DNA of 64,000 nt from Altericroceibacterium xinjiangense (GTDB lineage Bacteria; Pseudomonadota; Alphaproteobacteria; Sphingomonadales; Sphingomonadaceae), in the NCBI RefSeq assembly GCF_003958635.1, contig NZ_RSEK01000002.1, forward strand, positions 287,572 through 351,571, given 5' to 3'. Every line of letters begins with the position of its first letter. Position 1 is the first letter of the stretch. Shown piece by piece: positions 1-7,957 of this stretch. The translations under genes were made by a program, and so were the position numbers. The notes under the pieces were generated by a model. That model saw only the letters and a program-made list of their open reading frames with translations, had not been told where the DNA came from and ran no database searches.

Positions 1-192
1 CCGCTCACGTTTGCCAGCGAGCCCGGGGAGCAGGACGGCCGCGCGCCGATCGTCCTGCTCCTGTTCGGCTGTTCACGCTGGCAGGGCACGGCTGAAGGGC
101 GGGAAGGGCAATCGTTTGGCTGGTTCACCCCTGCGGAAGCCAGCGCGCTCCCCATGCCCCCACTCGATTGCGCTTTGTTGAACTGGCTTTGA
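1..192 (+). CDS. mutT: NUDIX hydrolase, MutT-like, 3' end only
   Basis: Frame 1 is open from the first base to a TGA at 190-192 and encodes the last 63 residues of a protein whose start lies outside the window. The tail carries the W-Q-G...EGQ...GW..P.E...LPMPP-D pattern that I recognise from the C-terminus of MutT-type 8-oxo-dGTP diphosphatases, which remove oxidised guanine nucleotides from the pool. The NUDIX box itself (GX5EX7REUXEEXGU) would lie upstream, so the catalytic residues cannot be checked. The call rests on C-terminal similarity recalled from the family. Another pyrophosphohydrolase of the MutT subgroup is possible. Confidence 0.7.
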   Translation, partial: PLTFASEPGEQDGRAPIVLLLFGCSRWQGTAEGREGQSFGWFTPAEASALPMPPLDCALLNWL

Positions 193-253
193 AGATATCG
201 CGCGAGAGGGATTGCCAAGCTGAAACTTGGCCCCTAAGTGGCGGCCTCCAAGC

Positions 254-330
254 GCGCCCGTAGCTCAGCTGGATAGAGCACCAGACTACGAATCTGGGGG
301 TCGGAGGTTCGAATCCTTCCGGGCGCACCA
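254..330 (+). tRNA. tRNA-Arg (ACG anticodon)
   Basis: A full 77-base cloverleaf can be drawn. The acceptor arm GCGCCCG pairs with CGGGCGC, followed by A and an encoded CCA. The anticodon stem CCAGA/TCTGG encloses loop CTACGAA with anticodon ACG, and the T arm carries TTCGAAT. ACG is the wobble-modified (inosine) anticodon that reads CGU, CGC and CGA in bacteria. The gene lies 61 bp after the MutT-like gene with no other gene beside it. Antisense reading frames across it are artefacts of the tRNA sequence. Confidence 0.97.
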
Positions 331-556
331 TTCCTCCTTACGATGCATGTGAAGCGAACTGCAGAATGGCAGTTCGTCAGGATGAGTGCCGCTTGCGCCG
401 TCGGGCTGCCCAGCGCTCCAGCGGCTGCGCTCCCACCGTTCGCCTGATGGCCGGTAGGCCTTCACAGGACGTCATCCGGCACCCTTCGGGGCGGGACTGC
501 GTCGGAACGAACCCAACTCCCTGTCCGTTTGCTTAATGAACAAGGAGTAAGAACAG

Positions 557-874
557 ATGCGAATTACAATTTTAGCGGGCGCGGCTGCCCTGGCGCTGAC
601 AGCGTGCGGCGGAAACGAACCTGAAGAAACGGCTATCGTGGCTGACGAGGGCGTGATGGTCACGGATCCAGCCGTAGTGGGCGCCACTCCAATGACCGGA
701 ACTGAAACTGCACCGGGTGCCACCGATAGCACCATGATGGGCACCGGAACCGGAATGACCACCGACACAATGGGGACCGCGACGAACCCGATGCCGGCAG
801 ATAGCAGTTCGGGCACGATGGGCACCACCGGAGCCACCACAACCACCACCCGGATGGCGGGCGAACGGGGATAA
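557..874 (+). CDS. Small low-complexity lipoprotein
   Basis: This encodes a 105-residue protein. An AGGAG Shine-Dalgarno lies just before the ATG. The N-terminus is a short hydrophobic signal ending in a lipobox (L-T-A-C at about residues 14-17), so the mature protein should be lipid-anchored. The rest is almost entirely Thr, Gly, Met, Ala and Ser with acidic residues, has no second cysteine and no domain I recognise, and ends in a run of five Thr. It is probably disordered and periplasmic. The next gene, an L,D-transpeptidase, lies directly downstream, so a cell-wall-linked role is conceivable, but only position suggests it. The last seven codons are the only place where an ATG-initiated transpeptidase could begin if one base were skipped. 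Confidence 0.75.
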   Translation: MRITILAGAAALALTACGGNEPEETAIVADEGVMVTDPAVVGATPMTGTETAPGATDSTMMGTGTGMTTDTMGTATNPMPADSSSGTMGTTGATTTTTRMAGERG

Positions 875-995
875 GGCGCGAAGAGCGGCGGCTGCCCTTG
901 CCGGTGCCGCTCTTCTGACCATCAGTGCCGGGGGCGGGGCATCGGACAGGCTTTCTTCAGCCGAGACCCGCGCGCCAGACAAGCGCTCTGCCGCT

Positions 996-2219
996 GTGGC
1001 CCCTGGCTCATCTGACCGCGTCAGCGTGGCCGGTGCCGTGGCTCAGCCGACCGAGCGCCGAGCAGCTGGTCCCCAAGCGGTGCAGATCCGCTATCTCGAC
1101 CCCACACTTCGGCCCGACGGCTTGAGCGAAAACCGCTTCACGGCGGCTCTGGAGCTCGCGGGACGTCGATATCGAAACGAGTGGGGTGCATTGCCCCGCG
1201 TCCCGCTTGATCCCGAGCGATCAATTTCCCGAACTTCTTCGTCCGAGGACATCGCATTGTTGCGCGAGCGCCTCGGACTGGGACGCCGGGGTCCGGAAGG
1301 AGATCGGGGGTGGGGTCAGGATATTGCGGACAAGCTGGGTTCCTTCCAGCAGGTTCACGGCCTGGAAGAGACGGGAAGGGCGAATCGGGACACGATCGAA
1401 GCGCTCAACCGCGACCCGGACTGGTACATGCAGACGATCGAGCGCAACATCGAACGGGCGCGCCTGTTGCCGCGCAAACTTGGCGACAGGTACGTGCTGG
1501 TCGACCTCGCAGCGCAGGAACTGCGGGCCTACGATCATGGAGCCCGGGAACTGCACATGCGTGTTATCCAGGGGCGGGATTCGATGCAGACCCCGATGCT
1601 CGCCGACCGGATCGAGACGATCGTGGCAAACCCTTACTGGAATCTGCCGCCCGACATCGTTCGCAAGACAATCGCCCCCGCGGTCCTTTCCGAGGGACCG
1701 TCATGGCTCGACCGGCGGGATTACGAAGTCTTGTCGGACTGGAGCGACGATCCGAAGCCGGTGGACAGTGCGGACGTGGACTGGCAAGCCGTAGCCGACG
1801 GATCAAAGCTTCTGCGCGTGAGGCAGCGGCCCGGACCCGAGAACGCGATGGGGAGCGTCAAGTTCATGTTTCCGAACCCGCTTGGCATCTATCTTCACGA
1901 TACCCCCCGCAAGAACTTGTTCGAATATGCCGACCGGCGTCTGAGCCACGGCTGCGTGCGGCTTGAAAAGCCGGAAGCGCTTGCGGAATTCTTGGTCCAA
2001 GGAGATGCTGATTTTCTGTCTTCGAACCAGCCGAACAACCGCGTCAGGTTAGCTGATCCGGTTCCGGTCTATACCGGATATTTCACTGCCTGGCCCGGAA
2101 AGGACGGACTGACCTTTCATGAAGACGTCTATCAGTTGGACAAAGCGATGGAATTGACGGAGATGCCCGCCGTGGCATCGCGCCATCAGGCGGATACGCC
2201 TTCCCGCAAGAATGGCTGA
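996..2219 (+). CDS. L,D-transpeptidase (YkuD/YcbB type)
   Basis: This periplasmic enzyme would cross-link peptidoglycan 3-3 or attach proteins to it. In order there is a peptidoglycan-binding-like stretch (about residues 85-135), then a YkuD catalytic domain (about 165-345) with the signature S-H-G-C-V-R-L and catalytic Cys at about residue 320. The HGCVRL motif and the upstream YLHDT segment place it in the larger YcbB-like group. The start is uncertain. GTG at 996 has no ribosome-binding site and leaves the protein without a signal peptide. The same frame upstream, from about 876, encodes a textbook signal peptide (R-R, poly-Ala, LAGAALLTISA) but holds no start codon. A one-base skip in GGGG at 867-870 would join it to ATG 854. 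I report the only canonical start, but the real N-terminus is probably about 40 residues longer. Confidence 0.85.
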   Translation: MAPGSSDRVSVAGAVAQPTERRAAGPQAVQIRYLDPTLRPDGLSENRFTAALELAGRRYRNEWGALPRVPLDPERSISRTSSSEDIALLRERLGLGRRGPEGDRGWGQDIADKLGSFQQVHGLEETGRANRDTIEALNRDPDWYMQTIERNIERARLLPRKLGDRYVLVDLAAQELRAYDHGARELHMRVIQGRDSMQTPMLADRIETIVANPYWNLPPDIVRKTIAPAVLSEGPSWLDRRDYEVLSDWSDDPKPVDSADVDWQAVADGSKLLRVRQRPGPENAMGSVKFMFPNPLGIYLHDTPRKNLFEYADRRLSHGCVRLEKPEALAEFLVQGDADFLSSNQPNNRVRLADPVPVYTGYFTAWPGKDGLTFHEDVYQLDKAMELTEMPAVASRHQADTPSRKNG

Positions 2220-2252
2220 GGACTGGAAGAGATAGACGGGAGAGCTTCAGGG

Positions 2253-3794
2253 ATGTCGGAACCGGGCGGGGACCGGCAGTCCGTGTTCGATGATCGCAGC
2301 GTCGAGCCGGGGGTGTGGCGCTATGCCCGGGCCAGCAGGGCCCGCGTAATCGTGGACGCCGCAGATTACTTCGCGCTGATGCAGCAGGCCATGTTGCGAG
2401 CGCGCAATCGCGTGCTGCTGATCGGCTGGGACTTCGACACCCGCATCCACCTCGCCGAAGGACGCCGCTGGTGGCAGAAGGGCTGGCGGCAGAAGTATCC
2501 GGTGCGGCTCGGCAGCTTCTTGCTGTGGCTGGTGCGGCACAACCCTGCGCTGGAGATCCGGATGCTCCACTGGAGCTACGGGGCGCTCAAGTTCCTTGGC
2601 CGCGGTTCTATGCTGCTCGACTTGGCTCGTTGGTGGCCGAACCAGCGGATCGACTTCAAGTTCGATCACGCTCACCCTGCCGGCTGCAGCCATCACCAGA
2701 AGATCGCCGTGATCGATAACGCGCTCGCCGTGTGCGGGGGCATCGACATGACCATCGATCGCTGGGATACGCGAGAGCACCGCGAGCACGACGAACGGCG
2801 CAGGAATCCAAGCGGGGATCTGCACAAGCCGTGGCACGACGCCACGATGATGCTGGAAGGCGACGTGGCCGAAGCCCTTGGCGACCTGGGGCGAGATCGC
2901 TGGGTCCGCGCGGGCGGAAAACACCTTGCCGCAGTCCCGCCGACGGAATCCTCCGCCTGGCCTGAAGGGCTGGCCGCTCAGTTCGAAAACGTCGAGATCG
3001 GAATCTCCCGAACGCGAGCCGAGTATGGCGGCAATCCGGCCGTTCACGAAATCGAGACGCTGTTCCTGGCCCAGATCGCCCGAGCCCGGCGCTTCATCTA
3101 CGCGGAAAGCCAGTTCTTCGCTTCCCGCGCCGTGGCCGAAGCGCTCGCCGACCGCCTGCGGGAAGAGAATCCGCCCGAAGTCGTCATCGTCCATGCCGCG
3201 CATGCGGAGACATGGATTGAGCAGCAGGCGATGGACTATACCCGTGTCCGGCTGGTCGAGCTCTTGCGGGAAGTGGACCGTCACGGGCGGTTTCACTTGC
3301 TCGTGCCCTATACCGGCGAAACGCCGATCTACTGTCACGCCAAGATCATGGTCGTCGACGACGAGATCCTGCGGATAGGATCGGCCAATTTCAACAACCG
3401 CTCGATGCAGCTGGACAGCGAATGCGACGTGTTCATCGACTGCGCACGTCCGGCGAATAGTCATTGCGGCCCGGCAATCACCGGCCTGCGCCATTCCCTG
3501 CTGGCCGAACACCTCGGCTTGCGGGAGGAAGAGGTCGGCTCCCTGCTTGAGCAGCACGGTTCCATGGGCGCGCTGGTCGATGCATGCGGCCCCGATCGCC
3601 CCCGCAGCTTGCGCCGTTTCGAACCGCCTTCGCTCAGCGCGATGGAGCGAACGTTGGCCGACAGCGAGATGCTCGATCCCGAGCGCGTGGACGAGGTATT
3701 CCACCCGATGGCGGAGGGGCGTGGCCTTTTTCGGTCAGGAGGCCTATTGAGCCGCGCCAGACACATGTTGAAATCTAGGAGAAAAGGCTCTTGA
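2253..3794 (+). CDS. Phospholipase D-like / cardiolipin synthase-like enzyme
   Basis: This is a 513-residue protein with the two HKD motifs of the phospholipase D superfamily: H148-x-K150-x4-D155 and H362-x-K364-x4-D369, the second followed by the G-S-A-N-F-N-N-R-S segment. Such enzymes form a phospho-histidine intermediate and either hydrolyse phospholipids or transfer phosphatidyl groups. There is no N-terminal membrane pair as in ClsA, so a soluble or peripheral PLD or phosphatidyltransferase is more likely than classical cardiolipin synthase. The ATG lies 33 bp after the transpeptidase stop. Its TGA overlaps the TTG start of folE by three bases (TTGA), suggesting translational coupling. 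The substrate cannot be told from the sequence. Confidence 0.9.
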   Translation: MSEPGGDRQSVFDDRSVEPGVWRYARASRARVIVDAADYFALMQQAMLRARNRVLLIGWDFDTRIHLAEGRRWWQKGWRQKYPVRLGSFLLWLVRHNPALEIRMLHWSYGALKFLGRGSMLLDLARWWPNQRIDFKFDHAHPAGCSHHQKIAVIDNALAVCGGIDMTIDRWDTREHREHDERRRNPSGDLHKPWHDATMMLEGDVAEALGDLGRDRWVRAGGKHLAAVPPTESSAWPEGLAAQFENVEIGISRTRAEYGGNPAVHEIETLFLAQIARARRFIYAESQFFASRAVAEALADRLREENPPEVVIVHAAHAETWIEQQAMDYTRVRLVELLREVDRHGRFHLLVPYTGETPIYCHAKIMVVDDEILRIGSANFNNRSMQLDSECDVFIDCARPANSHCGPAITGLRHSLLAEHLGLREEEVGSLLEQHGSMGALVDACGPDRPRSLRRFEPPSLSAMERTLADSEMLDPERVDEVFHPMAEGRGLFRSGGLLSRARHMLKSRRKGS

Positions 3795-4399
3795 GCAGCC
3801 TGGTTGGACCTGACGAAGACGACCCGCGGGGAAAGCCGCCCGTGCCGGACGATGTCCAGGATGCGATCCGCACCCTGATCCGCTGGGCGGGCGATGACCC
3901 TGCGCGTGAAGGCTTGCAGGACACGCCGGCGCGGGTTGCGCGTGCGTGGAAGGAATACTGCGTCGGCTATAACGAGGACCCGGCGGTCCACCTTAGTCGG
4001 GTGTTCGAGGAAGTCGGCGGCTATGATGAAATCGTGGTGCTGAAGGACATTCCGTTCCAGTCCTTGTGCGAGCACCACATGGCCCCGATCATCGGCAAGG
4101 CATCGATCGCCTACCTGCCGACGGATCGCGTGGTCGGCATCTCCAAACTCGCCCGTGTGCTGCACGGTTTTGCCCGGCGGCTGCAGATCCAGGAACGGCT
4201 GACTGCCGAAGTGGCCCAGTGTATTCAGGAAAATCTGAAGCCGAAAGGCGTCGCGGTCGTGGTCGAGGCAACGCATGCCTGCATGACCGCGCGCGGCGTC
4301 CGCACGCCGGGGGTGAACATGGTAACCAGCCGGGTCATGGGCACTTTTCGCAGCGATCCGCGTAGTCGTGAGGAAGTGCTCAAGCTGATGGGCTATTGA
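3791..4399 (+). CDS. folE: GTP cyclohydrolase I
   Basis: This converts GTP to dihydroneopterin triphosphate, the first step of folate and pterin synthesis. The 202 residues cover the whole type I fold. The zinc ligands are visible as C93 and H96 in SLCEHH and C164 in H-A-C-M-T-A-R-G, each 17 positions before their E. coli counterparts (C110, H113, C181). The TTG start is chosen because GAGAAAAGG sits at a good distance before it and because it overlaps the preceding stop. No upstream ATG is available without running deep into the PLD gene. Expression probably depends on the upstream gene. Confidence 0.97.
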   Translation: MSSLVGPDEDDPRGKPPVPDDVQDAIRTLIRWAGDDPAREGLQDTPARVARAWKEYCVGYNEDPAVHLSRVFEEVGGYDEIVVLKDIPFQSLCEHHMAPIIGKASIAYLPTDRVVGISKLARVLHGFARRLQIQERLTAEVAQCIQENLKPKGVAVVVEATHACMTARGVRTPGVNMVTSRVMGTFRSDPRSREEVLKLMGY

Positions 4400-4430
4400 G
4401 CCATCTTCTTTTTCTGGAGGTTTTTCTGAC

Positions 4431-5723
4431 ATGACTGCGCTTCTCGTGCGCGGGGGACAGCGGCTGGCCGGGCGTATCGAGCCTTCGGCCAACAAGAACG
4501 CCGTCCTGCCGGTCCTGTGTGCCACTTTGCTGACCGATGCGCCGATCACCTTGCGCAACGTGCCCGAAATCACCGACGTTGAACGCATCGTGCGTTTCTT
4601 CGGGGAGCTTGGCTCGAACGTCGACTGGGATCGCGCAGGGGAAATCCTGCGGATCGATCATTCGACCATCCCGCCGAATTCGCGCGCGATGCTGCCGCAG
4701 GCGATGCGGGGATCGATCATGATGATTCCCGGCCTGCTGTCGCGGCTGGGCGAGGCGCGGCTGGAAGCGGAGGTGAAAGGCTGCACTCTCGGCGCGCGGG
4801 AAATCGATCCGCACGTAGAGGTGTTCCGGGCCTTCGACGCCGAAGTCAGCTCCACTCTCACCGAAGTGGTCGTCCGCCGGTCCAAGCGGCCTGAGGCGGC
4901 CCGGATGTGGCTGGAATACGCATCCGTGACGACGACGGAAAACTTCATCCTTTCTGCGCTCAAGGCGCAAGGCACGTCGGAAATCATCAACGCCGCGTGC
5001 GAACCGCACGTGCAGGAGCTCTGCGTCTTCCTTGAGCAGCTGGGGGCGAAGATCTCCGGCAGTGGCACCTCCAACCTGCAAATCGAGGGTGTAGGCGAAC
5101 TGGGCGGCGCCGATTTCACCTTCGGCGAAGACTTCCATGAAGTCGCCACCTTCCTTGCGCTGGCCGCGGTGACGGGCGGGGATATCGCCGTGCGCAACGG
5201 CCATCCGGAGTATTTTCCGCTGATCGACCGGACGTTCGCCAAGTTCGGGGCGGAGGTCACTCATGAGAATGGCTGGTCCAGACTGGTCGCGCCGCCGGAA
5301 CTACAAGTCCGGGAGAACTTCACCTCGCACCTGATTACCAAGGTCGAGGCGGCGCCCTGGCCCTATATCCCGGCCGACTTGCTGCCGATCTTCATCGCGC
5401 TGGGAGTCCGCGCGAAGGGCCAGACGATGTTCTGGAACAAGGTCTACGAAGGGGGGCTGACCTGGCACACCGAACTGTCGCTGTTCGGCGGCCATACGCT
5501 GCTGTGCGATCCCCACCGGCTGATCACCTTCGGCGGGCGCAAGCTGGTGCCGGCAGTCGTTACCTCGCCGTACATCATCCGCGTGGCGATTGCGCTGCTG
5601 ATGGTCGCTTCGTCGATCGAGGGCGAATCGAAGATACTCGACGCCGACCCGATCCGCCGCGCCCATCCTCGATTCGTCAAGAACATCAGCGCACTTGGCA
5701 CCGACGTGCAGTGGATCGACTGA
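4431..5723 (+). CDS. MurA-like enolpyruvyl transferase, divergent
   Basis: This 430-residue member of the EPSP synthase/MurA superfamily has K22-N23, the nucleophilic Cys in K-G-C-T-L-G-A-R (C118, equivalent to E. coli C115), the following Arg, and a P-A-D motif equivalent to the catalytic Asp305. MurA transfers enolpyruvate from PEP to UDP-GlcNAc in the first committed step of peptidoglycan synthesis. The C-terminal half departs from ordinary MurA: the E-N-R-F segment that follows strand 5 reads F-W-N-K-V-Y-E-G-G-L, and the D-L-R-A-S motif reads Y-I-I-R-V-A. I infer a paralogue that keeps the chemistry but may bind a different UDP-sugar or serve a specialised role. Start: ATG with GGAGG upstream (TTTCTGGAGG). 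A strong terminator follows the stop. Confidence 0.8.
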   Translation: MTALLVRGGQRLAGRIEPSANKNAVLPVLCATLLTDAPITLRNVPEITDVERIVRFFGELGSNVDWDRAGEILRIDHSTIPPNSRAMLPQAMRGSIMMIPGLLSRLGEARLEAEVKGCTLGAREIDPHVEVFRAFDAEVSSTLTEVVVRRSKRPEAARMWLEYASVTTTENFILSALKAQGTSEIINAACEPHVQELCVFLEQLGAKISGSGTSNLQIEGVGELGGADFTFGEDFHEVATFLALAAVTGGDIAVRNGHPEYFPLIDRTFAKFGAEVTHENGWSRLVAPPELQVRENFTSHLITKVEAAPWPYIPADLLPIFIALGVRAKGQTMFWNKVYEGGLTWHTELSLFGGHTLLCDPHRLITFGGRKLVPAVVTSPYIIRVAIALLMVASSIEGESKILDADPIRRAHPRFVKNISALGTDVQWID

Positions 5724-5730
5724 ATTGGAC

Positions 5731-5751
5731 GGGCGCCCCGGTGGGGCGCCC
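5731..5751. terminator. Bidirectional intrinsic terminator, murA-like/peroxiredoxin
   Basis: A perfect 9-bp GC stem, GGGCGCCCC (5731-5739) and GGGGCGCCC (5743-5751), with loop GGT lies 7 bases after the MurA-like stop and 8 bases before the peroxiredoxin stop. It is followed on the plus strand by GTTGGTTCTT. Its location between convergent genes and its stability make a shared terminator likely, although the T-tract is weak. Confidence 0.75.
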
Positions 5752-5759
5752 GTTGGTTC

Positions 5760-6239
5760 TTACAGCTGGCCGAGCATGTGATCGGCGCTGGACACCTTGA
5801 AGTCGCCCGGCTGCTCGACATTCAGCTGCTTCACCACGCCGTCGTCGACCAGCATCGAGAAACGCTGGCCGCGCCTGCCCATGCCGAAGCCGCTGCCGTC
5901 CATCGTCAAGCCAAGCGCTTCGACAAAGTCGCCGTTGCCGTCAGAGAGCATGGAAACGTCGGACGAGCCGGCGCCCTTGCTCCACGCACCCAGCACGAAT
6001 GCGTCGTTGACGGCGGTGCAGGCGATCTCGTCCACGCCCTTGGCCCTCAGCTCGTCCGCTTTCTCAACGTACCCCGGCAGGTGCTTGGCCGAACATGTCG
6101 GGGTGAAAGCTCCCGGAACCGAGAACAAGGCCACTTTCCGACCGGCGAAGTAATCCGCCGACTGGACTTTCTCGGGGCCGTCTGCGGTGACCTTCACCAA
6201 GGTGACGTCCGGCAGCTTGTCGCCGACTTGAATGGTCAT
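5760..6239 (-). CDS. Peroxiredoxin, Prx5-like
   Basis: This is a 159-residue thiol peroxidase that reduces hydrogen peroxide and organic hydroperoxides. The peroxidatic cysteine is C49 in P-G-A-F-T-P-T-C, the typical Prx5/AhpE-type motif. A second cysteine (C74 in E-I-A-C-T-A-V-N-D) is at the position conserved in this subfamily. The ATG at 6239 is preferred over an in-frame start 39 bases upstream because AAGGAACAG lies just before it and the protein then begins at the conserved I-x-V-G-D-K-L-P. It is convergent with the MurA-like gene and divergent from ahcY. Reductant and substrate preference cannot be inferred. Confidence 0.95.
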   Translation of the reverse strand: MTIQVGDKLPDVTLVKVTADGPEKVQSADYFAGRKVALFSVPGAFTPTCSAKHLPGYVEKADELRAKGVDEIACTAVNDAFVLGAWSKGAGSSDVSMLSDGNGDFVEALGLTMDGSGFGMGRRGQRFSMLVDDGVVKQLNVEQPGDFKVSSADHMLGQL

Positions 6240-6376
6240 AATCTGTTCCTTCCAGTCCGTGAGTGTACGGGAATCCACGCGTTTGCAGTGCCCCGTGACA
6301 GCGCAGGCTTTACCTCGCTGCGCCGATCTGTCTATGCGGCCCGCACGACCTTTTTTCAGAATTCCAGGAGACGCCT

Positions 6377-7786
6377 GTGGCCACTGCAGCCAAGATTGCC
6401 ACCACCGATTACATCGTCAAGGATCTTGCCCAGGCTGATTATGGCCGGGCCGAGATTTCCATTGCCGAGACTGAAATGCCGGGCCTGATGGCTCTGCGCG
6501 ATGAATACGGCGCGAAAAAGCCGCTGAAGGGCGCGCGGATTACCGGATCGCTCCACATGACGATCCAGACGGCCGTGCTGATCGAAACGCTGGTCGATCT
6601 TGGCGCGGAAGTCCGCTGGGCGACCTGCAACATCTTTTCCACCCAGGACCACGCCGCCGCGGCGATCGCCGAACGGGGCATTCCGGTGTTCGCCATCAAG
6701 GGGGAAAGCCTGGCCGATTACTGGGACTATGTCGGCCGGATTTTCGACTGGGGTGATGAGACTGCAAACCTGATCCTCGACGATGGCGGCGATGCCACCA
6801 TGTTCGCCTTGTGGGGTGCGCGCGTGGAAGCGGGCGAGGACCTGCCCGCGCCGCAGAACGCCGAGGAAATCGAGTTCCAGCGCGCGCTGAAGGCGTTCCT
6901 CAAGGCAAAGCCCGGCTACCTGACCAAGTCGGTCGAGGCGATCATGGGCGTGTCGGAAGAAACGACCACCGGGGTCCACCGGCTCTACAGTCTGGCCAAG
7001 CAGGGCAAGCTGCCGTTCCCCGCGATCAACGTGAACGATTCGGTGACCAAGTCGAAGTTCGACAACCTGTACGGCTGCAAGGAATCGCTGGTCGACGCGA
7101 TCCGCCGCGCGACCGACGTCATGCTGGCCGGCAAGATCGCCTGCGTTGCCGGGTTCGGCGACGTCGGGAAGGGCAGCGCCGCGTCCCTGCGCAATGGCGG
7201 TGCCCGCGTGCTGGTGACGGAGATCGACCCGATCTGCGCGCTGCAGGCGGCGATGGAAGGCTATGAAGTCGTAACGATGGAAGAGGCGGTGCAGCGCGCC
7301 GACATCTTCGTCACTGCCACCGGCAACGAGGACGTGATCACCGCCGAACACATGAAGGCGATGAAGAACATGGCCATCGTGTGCAACATCGGCCACTTCG
7401 ACTCCGAGATCCAGATTTCCGCGCTCGACAACTACGAGTGGAAGGAAATCAAGTCGGGTACCGATCTCGTCACGTTCCCGGACGGCAAGTCGATCATCAT
7501 CCTCGCCAAAGGGCGCCTGGTGAACCTCGGCTGCGCGACCGGGCACCCGAGCTTCGTGATGAGCAGCAGCTTCACCAACCAGGTGCTGGCGCAGATCGAG
7601 CTCTACACCCGCGCCGACGCGTACAAGAACGACGTCTACGTGCTGCCCAAGCATCTGGATGAGAAGGTCGCCGCGCTGCACCTCGACAAGCTCGGCGTCC
7701 ACCTCACCAAGCTGAACAAGAAGCAGGCCGACTACATCGGCGTGCCGGTCGAAGGCCCGTTCAAGCCGGACCACTACCGCTACTAA
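6377..7786 (+). CDS. ahcY: Adenosylhomocysteinase
   Basis: This hydrolyses S-adenosylhomocysteine to adenosine and homocysteine, relieving product inhibition of methyltransferases and feeding the methionine cycle. The 469 residues match the usual length of the bacterial long form. The NAD-binding G-F-G-D-V-G-K-G is near residue 257, with the catalytic [10 protein letters not shown] segment before it and the C-terminal K-P-D-H-Y-R-Y. The start is GTG, fixed by AGGAGA eight bases upstream. I looked for an SAH riboswitch in the 137 bp between the peroxiredoxin and ahcY starts and saw no convincing match. It is monocistronic as far as can be seen. Confidence 0.97.
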   Translation: MATAAKIATTDYIVKDLAQADYGRAEISIAETEMPGLMALRDEYGAKKPLKGARITGSLHMTIQTAVLIETLVDLGAEVRWATCNIFSTQDHAAAAIAERGIPVFAIKGESLADYWDYVGRIFDWGDETANLILDDGGDATMFALWGARVEAGEDLPAPQNAEEIEFQRALKAFLKAKPGYLTKSVEAIMGVSEETTTGVHRLYSLAKQGKLPFPAINVNDSVTKSKFDNLYGCKESLVDAIRRATDVMLAGKIACVAGFGDVGKGSAASLRNGGARVLVTEIDPICALQAAMEGYEVVTMEEAVQRADIFVTATGNEDVITAEHMKAMKNMAIVCNIGHFDSEIQISALDNYEWKEIKSGTDLVTFPDGKSIIILAKGRLVNLGCATGHPSFVMSSSFTNQVLAQIELYTRADAYKNDVYVLPKHLDEKVAALHLDKLGVHLTKLNKKQADYIGVPVEGPFKPDHYRY

Positions 7787-7797
7787 GCGGAAAGAAA

Positions 7798-7859
7798 TCC
7801 CCTGCCCGCCGGCTGCCGCTCACCTGAATTGCAGGGTTAGGCCGCCGAGGGGCAGGGGA
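7798..7859. other. Long-range inverted repeat after ahcY
   Basis: TCCCCTGCCC (7798-7807) and GGGCAGGGGA (7850-7859) form a perfect 10-bp stem enclosing 42 bases that themselves contain GCCGGC- and GGCCGCC-type GC blocks. It begins 11 bases after the ahcY stop and has no T-tract. It may be a Rho-independent-like end of the ahcY mRNA or a structured intergenic element. Confidence 0.5.
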
Positions 7860-7957
7860 CCGTTTCGGCTAGCTTGCCGGGGCCGGACGTGTTTCCTGCC
7901 CTACGGCACGAGACGTGCACCATTGCATCCGCCCCGCCGCCGTCATAGCGAGGCGCG

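Noticed and set aside
125..331. Minus-strand frame with R-P-E-G-F-E-P-P-T-P-R
   Set aside because: This well-known false peptide arises from the antisense of tRNA genes and covers tRNA-Arg here.
2247..4588. Long minus-strand frames over the PLD-like gene and folE
   Set aside because: Shadow frames of well-supported plus-strand genes with motif matches; no start signals or known domains.
6240..6376. Possible SAH riboswitch before ahcY
   Set aside because: The interval lacks the conserved core as I know it; only generic GC pairing is seen.
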